Shown in pieces: positions 14,225 through 17,130 of a DNA stretch of 17,130 nt (position 1 is the stretch's first letter; every line of letters begins with the position of its first letter). The stretch covers positions 1 to 17,130 of the forward strand of contig DATLCI010000113.1 in assembly GCA_035526435.1 (NCBI GenBank), read 5' to 3'. The DNA comes from DATLCI01 sp035526435 (GTDB taxonomy: Bacteria; Acidobacteriota; Terriglobia; Terriglobales; Acidobacteriaceae). A program made the translations under genes and the position numbers. The notes under the pieces are model-generated. The model saw nothing but the letters and a program-made list of their open reading frames with translations. It was not told the DNA's origin and searched no databases.

Positions 14225-15022
14225 ATGAGTCATACCTCCTCGCTATCTAAGACCAATCTCCTTACCGACAAGAACTTCCGTTGGCGCGGCGGCGAGATGA
14301 CCCGCATCGAAGCCTTTGCCGATGCGGTATTCGCCTTTGCCGTCACGCTGTTAGTAGTAGCTCTGGAAGTGCCACACACCTTCGAAGAGCTCACCAACGC
14401 CATGAAGGGATTCGGCGCCTTCGCCATCTGCTTCGCCCTGCTGGCGATGGTGTGGCATCACCATGTTAAATTTTTCCGGCGCTACGGCCTTCAGACTCTC
14501 TGGGCTTCCATCCTGAATTGCGCCTTGCTGTTCGTGGTCCTGTTTTATGTGTATCCCTTGAAATTCCTTTTTACCTTTCTGGTAGGGTCTTTCACTGGCG
14601 GGCGACTGCTGCCCCATGGCCCGGTCAATGCCCCTATGTTGCAGGCTCAACATGAAGTGACCACTCTCATGGTGATCTACGGATTAGGATTCGCTGCCGT
14701 CTTCTTGATCCTCCTTCTCATGTATCGCCATGCGTATCATCTTCGTCATGAACTTGAGTTAGATCCGCTTGAGATTCACATGACTAAGTACGAGATGATC
14801 AATCACGCCGCTATGGTCGGCTTTGGCGTGATCTCAGCTTTCATGGCGCTCGTTCTCCCCCCGCGATTCGTCGGCATCGCAGGGATGTTTTACGGCGGTA
14901 TCGGCATTTACCATTGGATCGCCGGGACGATCATGTGGAAAAAGCACACAAAGATTGCCGATTCCATGGCCACCGAGGCCGAGACCGCCGCCCGCGCCAC
15001 CCAGGCCTCTCCCGGCTCCTGA
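14225..15022 (+). CDS. TMEM175-like (DUF1211) potassium-channel family protein
   Basis: This 265-residue protein has about six hydrophobic segments and the defining TM1 signature R-x3-F-x-D-A-V-F-A-F-x2-T-L-L (residues 27-43), with FAD in place of the usual FSD. Bacterial members assemble as tetramers and form leaky, weakly K+-selective channels gated by a leucine layer. That function is family knowledge, not shown here. A His-rich stretch, MVWHHHVKFFRRYG, follows TM2. The insert between TM3 and TM4 (GSFTGGRLLPHGPVNAPMLQAQHE) looks longer than in the minimal members I know. The ATG has AAGGAG at 14215-14220 overlapping the symporter stop, so the two genes are very likely one operon. Confidence 0.87.
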   Translation: MSHTSSLSKTNLLTDKNFRWRGGEMTRIEAFADAVFAFAVTLLVVALEVPHTFEELTNAMKGFGAFAICFALLAMVWHHHVKFFRRYGLQTLWASILNCALLFVVLFYVYPLKFLFTFLVGSFTGGRLLPHGPVNAPMLQAQHEVTTLMVIYGLGFAAVFLILLLMYRHAYHLRHELELDPLEIHMTKYEMINHAAMVGFGVISAFMALVLPPRFVGIAGMFYGGIGIYHWIAGTIMWKKHTKIADSMATEAETAARATQASPGS

Positions 15023-15064
15023 TTCTCGAACGTGTTAGCATCAATCTCTTGATCTTTCGCTAGT

Positions 15065-16732
15065 ATGCCCCCAGGAAAACTACAGTTAATCCCGCTTGGC
15101 GGGCTCGGCGAGTTTGGCATGAACTGCATGGCCATTCGCTGGGCTGACAACATCATCGTCATTGATTGTGGCCTGATGTTTCCGGAATCTGAGCTCCTTG
15201 GCGTTGACATCGTTGTTCCGGACATCGCCTATCTCCTCGAAAATCGCCACATGGTCAAGGCCGTCATCCTCACTCATGGCCATGAAGATCACATTGGCGG
15301 ACTTCCCTGGCTGCTCACCGACCTGAACGTCCCGGTGTACGCCACCGAGTTCACTTTGGCCATGATCGAGAACAAGCTCGACGAGCACGGCCTGCTCGAC
15401 GACGCCGAACTCATCGAGATTCGGCCTGACGAGCGTTTCACTCTCGGTCCCTTTACGATCCGCCCCATTCGCGTCACCCATAGTTTGGTGGATTGCGTAG
15501 CGCTGGCGATCCATACGCCACTCGGCGTCATCATCCATACCGGTGATTTCAAAGTCGATCCCACCCCCACTGACAACCATCTCTTTGACCTGCACGCCTT
15601 CGCCGAGTATGGCAAAGAGGGCGTGCTCGCGCTGTTGCAGGATTCCACCAATGTCGAGCGCCCCGGCTACACTCCGAGCGAGCGCGCCGTCCATGCAAAA
15701 TTCGAGGAGATATTCGAGCGCGCTAAACGGCGCCTCTTCATTTCCTGCTTCTCATCTTCTGTTCATCGGGTGAAGCTGGCGCTGGACCTCGCCTTTGGTC
15801 ATGGCCGCAAAGTCTCGCTCGTGGGCCGCTCCATGAATGACACCACCGAGATCGCGCTCGACCTCGGCTATATCAATGTTCCCGACGGGCTCCTCATTCA
15901 TCCCGGCCAGATCCGTGATTTTCCCCCAGAAAAAGTTTGCGTCATGATCAGCGGCACTCAGGGCGAGCCTATGTCCGCGCTATCGCGGGCCGCCGTTGAT
16001 AATCACAAGCATGCCAAGATCGAGCCGAATGACACCGTCGTGCTCTCCTCGCGCATCATTCCCGGCAATGAGAAAGCGATTTATCGCGTGGTGGACCATC
16101 TCTTCCGCCGTGACGCCAACGTCATCTACGACGATGGCTCCTGGCCGCCCGTCCACGTCAGCGGACACGCCAGTCAGGAAGAGCTCCGTCTCATCATCAA
16201 CCTGGTGCGTCCTAAATATTTCATTCCCGTACACGGTGAATATCGCCAACTGCGGCGTCATGCCGCCATGGCCAAGTCGATGCACGGGGCCGTCGGCCAT
16301 GTCATGATGATCGAGAGTGGAGACATCCTTGAGATCGACGAACTTGGCGCGCGTAAAGCCGGCAAAGTAACCGTGGGTCGCGTATGCATCGATTCCGGTT
16401 CGCTCGGCGACGTGGTCGAAGACCTCGTCATCCGCGACCGTCGGCACTTGAGCGAAGACGGCATCGTGCTGCCCATCATCGCCATCAATAAGTTGAGCGG
16501 AAGAGTGGAGTCTGCGGAGATCGTCATGCGCGGCTTCGCCTCCGCCTCCACCGAGGCAGAACTTTCCGGGCAGGCGCGTGACATCATTGCCAAGACGCTC
16601 GACTCATCCAGCGCCGAAGAAAAAGCCGACTACGGCGTGATCAAGGAAAAGATCCGGCAGGACCTCAAGCGGTTTATCGTGAAGAGCACGGCGCGGCGAC
16701 CCCTGATTCTGCCCGTGATTTTGGAGATCTGA
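15065..16732 (+). CDS. rnj: Ribonuclease J
   Basis: RNase J is a metallo-beta-lactamase/beta-CASP enzyme with 5'-3' exonuclease and endonuclease activity, central to mRNA decay and rRNA maturation where RNase E is absent or secondary. The 555-residue length equals that of B. subtilis RNase J1. Metal-binding motifs are HGHEDH (71-76), His139, Asp161 and His390 (PVHGEYR). Beta-CASP motifs include ISGTQGEP (295-302) and VSGHASQEE (365-373). The C-terminal domain ends RRPLILPVILEI, matching the conserved RPxILPxIxE terminus. The start is ATG at 15065, with no Shine-Dalgarno; GKLQLIPLGGLGEFGMN follows immediately as in the family. Its terminal seven codons plus stop recur 29 bp downstream (see repeat). 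The dehydratase gene follows at 16784. Confidence 0.96.
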   Translation: MPPGKLQLIPLGGLGEFGMNCMAIRWADNIIVIDCGLMFPESELLGVDIVVPDIAYLLENRHMVKAVILTHGHEDHIGGLPWLLTDLNVPVYATEFTLAMIENKLDEHGLLDDAELIEIRPDERFTLGPFTIRPIRVTHSLVDCVALAIHTPLGVIIHTGDFKVDPTPTDNHLFDLHAFAEYGKEGVLALLQDSTNVERPGYTPSERAVHAKFEEIFERAKRRLFISCFSSSVHRVKLALDLAFGHGRKVSLVGRSMNDTTEIALDLGYINVPDGLLIHPGQIRDFPPEKVCVMISGTQGEPMSALSRAAVDNHKHAKIEPNDTVVLSSRIIPGNEKAIYRVVDHLFRRDANVIYDDGSWPPVHVSGHASQEELRLIINLVRPKYFIPVHGEYRQLRRHAAMAKSMHGAVGHVMMIESGDILEIDELGARKAGKVTVGRVCIDSGSLGDVVEDLVIRDRRHLSEDGIVLPIIAINKLSGRVESAEIVMRGFASASTEAELSGQARDIIAKTLDSSSAEEKADYGVIKEKIRQDLKRFIVKSTARRPLILPVILEI

Positions 16733-16763
16733 AGACCTTGCCTGTGATCCTGGAGATTTGAAG
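16709..16763 (+). repeat. Duplicated RNase J tail: two 26-bp copies encoding LPVILEI* with synonymous differences
   Basis: Copy A (16709-16734) is the genuine 3' end of rnj: LPVILEI, stop, AAG. Copy B (16738-16763) begins 29 bp later, in a different frame relative to rnj. Read on its own, it encodes exactly the same heptapeptide and TGA followed by AAG. The copies differ at 5 of 26 positions, all transitions and all synonymous (CTG/TTG, CCC/CCT, ATT/ATC, TTG/CTG, ATC/ATT). Copy B ends 11 nt before the dehydratase Shine-Dalgarno. Confidence 0.85.
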
Positions 16764-16773
16764 CGAAGCTTGC

Positions 16774-16778
16774 GGAGG
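16774..16778 (+). promoter_or_regulatory. Shine-Dalgarno of the dehydratase, pointing to an ATC start
   Basis: GGAGG at 16774-16778 is followed after 5 nt by ATC (16784-16786), exactly where the initiator of the dehydratase belongs. No in-frame ATG, GTG or TTG lies between the upstream in-frame stop (TGA, 16745-16747) and codon 17 of the conserved protein. Confidence 0.7.
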
Positions 16779-16783
16779 CTCAC

Positions 16784-17130
16784 ATCGTAACCTTAGATGA
16801 CATTAAGCGCGCGCAGGAGCGCATCAAAGGCGTGGCCACCCGCACCCCGCTCCTGCTCTTTCCCCAATGGACCGCCGGGCAGCAGCTTTACCTCAAGTGC
16901 GAGAGCTTCCAGCCGATCGGCTCCTTCAAACTCCGCGGCGCTTATAACAAGATCTCTTCTCTAAGTCCTGCGGAGAAAAAACGGGGCGTCATCGCCCACT
17001 CCAGCGGCAATCACGCCCAGGGCGTTGCCTATGCGGCTCGTGAACTGGGCATCAAGGCCGTCATAGTTCTTCCCAACAGCGCGCCCAAAAACAAGGTCGA
17101 CGCTACCCGCGCGTTGGGGGCGGAGATCGT
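16784..17130 (+). CDS. ilvA: Threonine/serine dehydratase (PLP fold type II), N-terminal part; truncated by window edge
   Basis: About 115 codons are visible. They match the PLP-dependent threonine deaminase family, which converts threonine to 2-oxobutyrate for isoleucine synthesis (IlvA) or catabolism (TdcB). Motifs, counting from the codon at 16784, are TLDDIKRAQERIKGVATRTPL (3-23), the PLP lysine in GSFKLRGA (Lys49), SSGNHAQG (73-80) and the VLPNSAPKNKVDATRALGA segment (95-113). The reading frame is clear, but the position normally held by Met is ATC (Ile), giving IVTLDDI where homologues typically read M-V-x-L-D-D-I. The first canonical in-frame start, GTG at 16832, would delete 16 conserved residues. 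The C-terminal half, which would show whether regulatory ACT domains exist, is outside the window, so IlvA versus TdcB is undecided. Confidence 0.85.
   Translation, partial: MVTLDDIKRAQERIKGVATRTPLLLFPQWTAGQQLYLKCESFQPIGSFKLRGAYNKISSLSPAEKKRGVIAHSSGNHAQGVAYAARELGIKAVIVLPNSAPKNKVDATRALGAEI

Noticed and set aside
15040..15053. Small hairpin ATCAA-TCTC-TTGAT before rnj as a terminator
   Set aside because: The stem is only 5 bp, AT-rich and without a T-run; chance occurrence is likely.
16797..16799. ATG just downstream of the dehydratase Shine-Dalgarno
   Set aside because: It is out of frame with the conserved dehydratase sequence and opens no useful frame.

Overview
The window reads as chromosomal DNA from a moderately high-GC free-living bacterium, most likely an Acidobacteriota (Koribacter/Terriglobales-like). 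That placement is inference, resting on the protein flavour (ECF sigma factor with the Acidobacteria-like region-4 motif, adjacent DUF4097 protein, fungal/archaeal-type Asd, RNase J) and on gene order. No rRNA, tRNA, CRISPR array, prophage or insertion sequence was seen.

Layout. (1) 1-919, minus strand: purS followed by the 5' part of glmS, cut by the window edge. (2) 1021-2439, plus: an APC-family amino-acid permease, ending in a strong hairpin. (3) 2684-7240, plus, tightly packed: ECF sigma factor, zinc-binding anti-sigma factor, exported DUF4097 protein, shikimate kinase, an unrecognised exported protein and an AI-2E-family membrane protein. (4) 7378-12363, plus: a lysine/diaminopimelate cluster, asd-lysC-dapB-dapA plus dapD, the last probably with its own promoter. 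It covers aspartyl phosphate to succinylated tetrahydrodipicolinate except the transaminase, desuccinylase and epimerase. (5) 12412-15022: a frameshifted four-helix-bundle (S23-like) gene followed by a heptanucleotide repeat, a dicarboxylate/amino-acid:cation symporter and a TMEM175-like channel. (6) 15065-17130: RNase J and the 5' part of a threonine/serine dehydratase, cut by the window edge.

Most genes are housekeeping. The unusual signals lie in short stretches between them. The last seven codons plus stop of RNase J (LPVILEI*) are repeated 29 bp downstream in another frame with only synonymous differences. The dehydratase has a good Shine-Dalgarno but an ATC where ATG is expected. The S23-like gene has lost its conserved C-terminus by a one-base frameshift. 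Two unrelated short tandem repeats (7308-7336 and 12784-12814) resemble dispersed intergenic repeats. purS, asd and dapD each have a -10-like box so close to the start that a leaderless or nearly leaderless mRNA is predicted. Several genes use TTG or GTG starts (permease, sigma factor, aroK, asd, possibly the S23-like gene).
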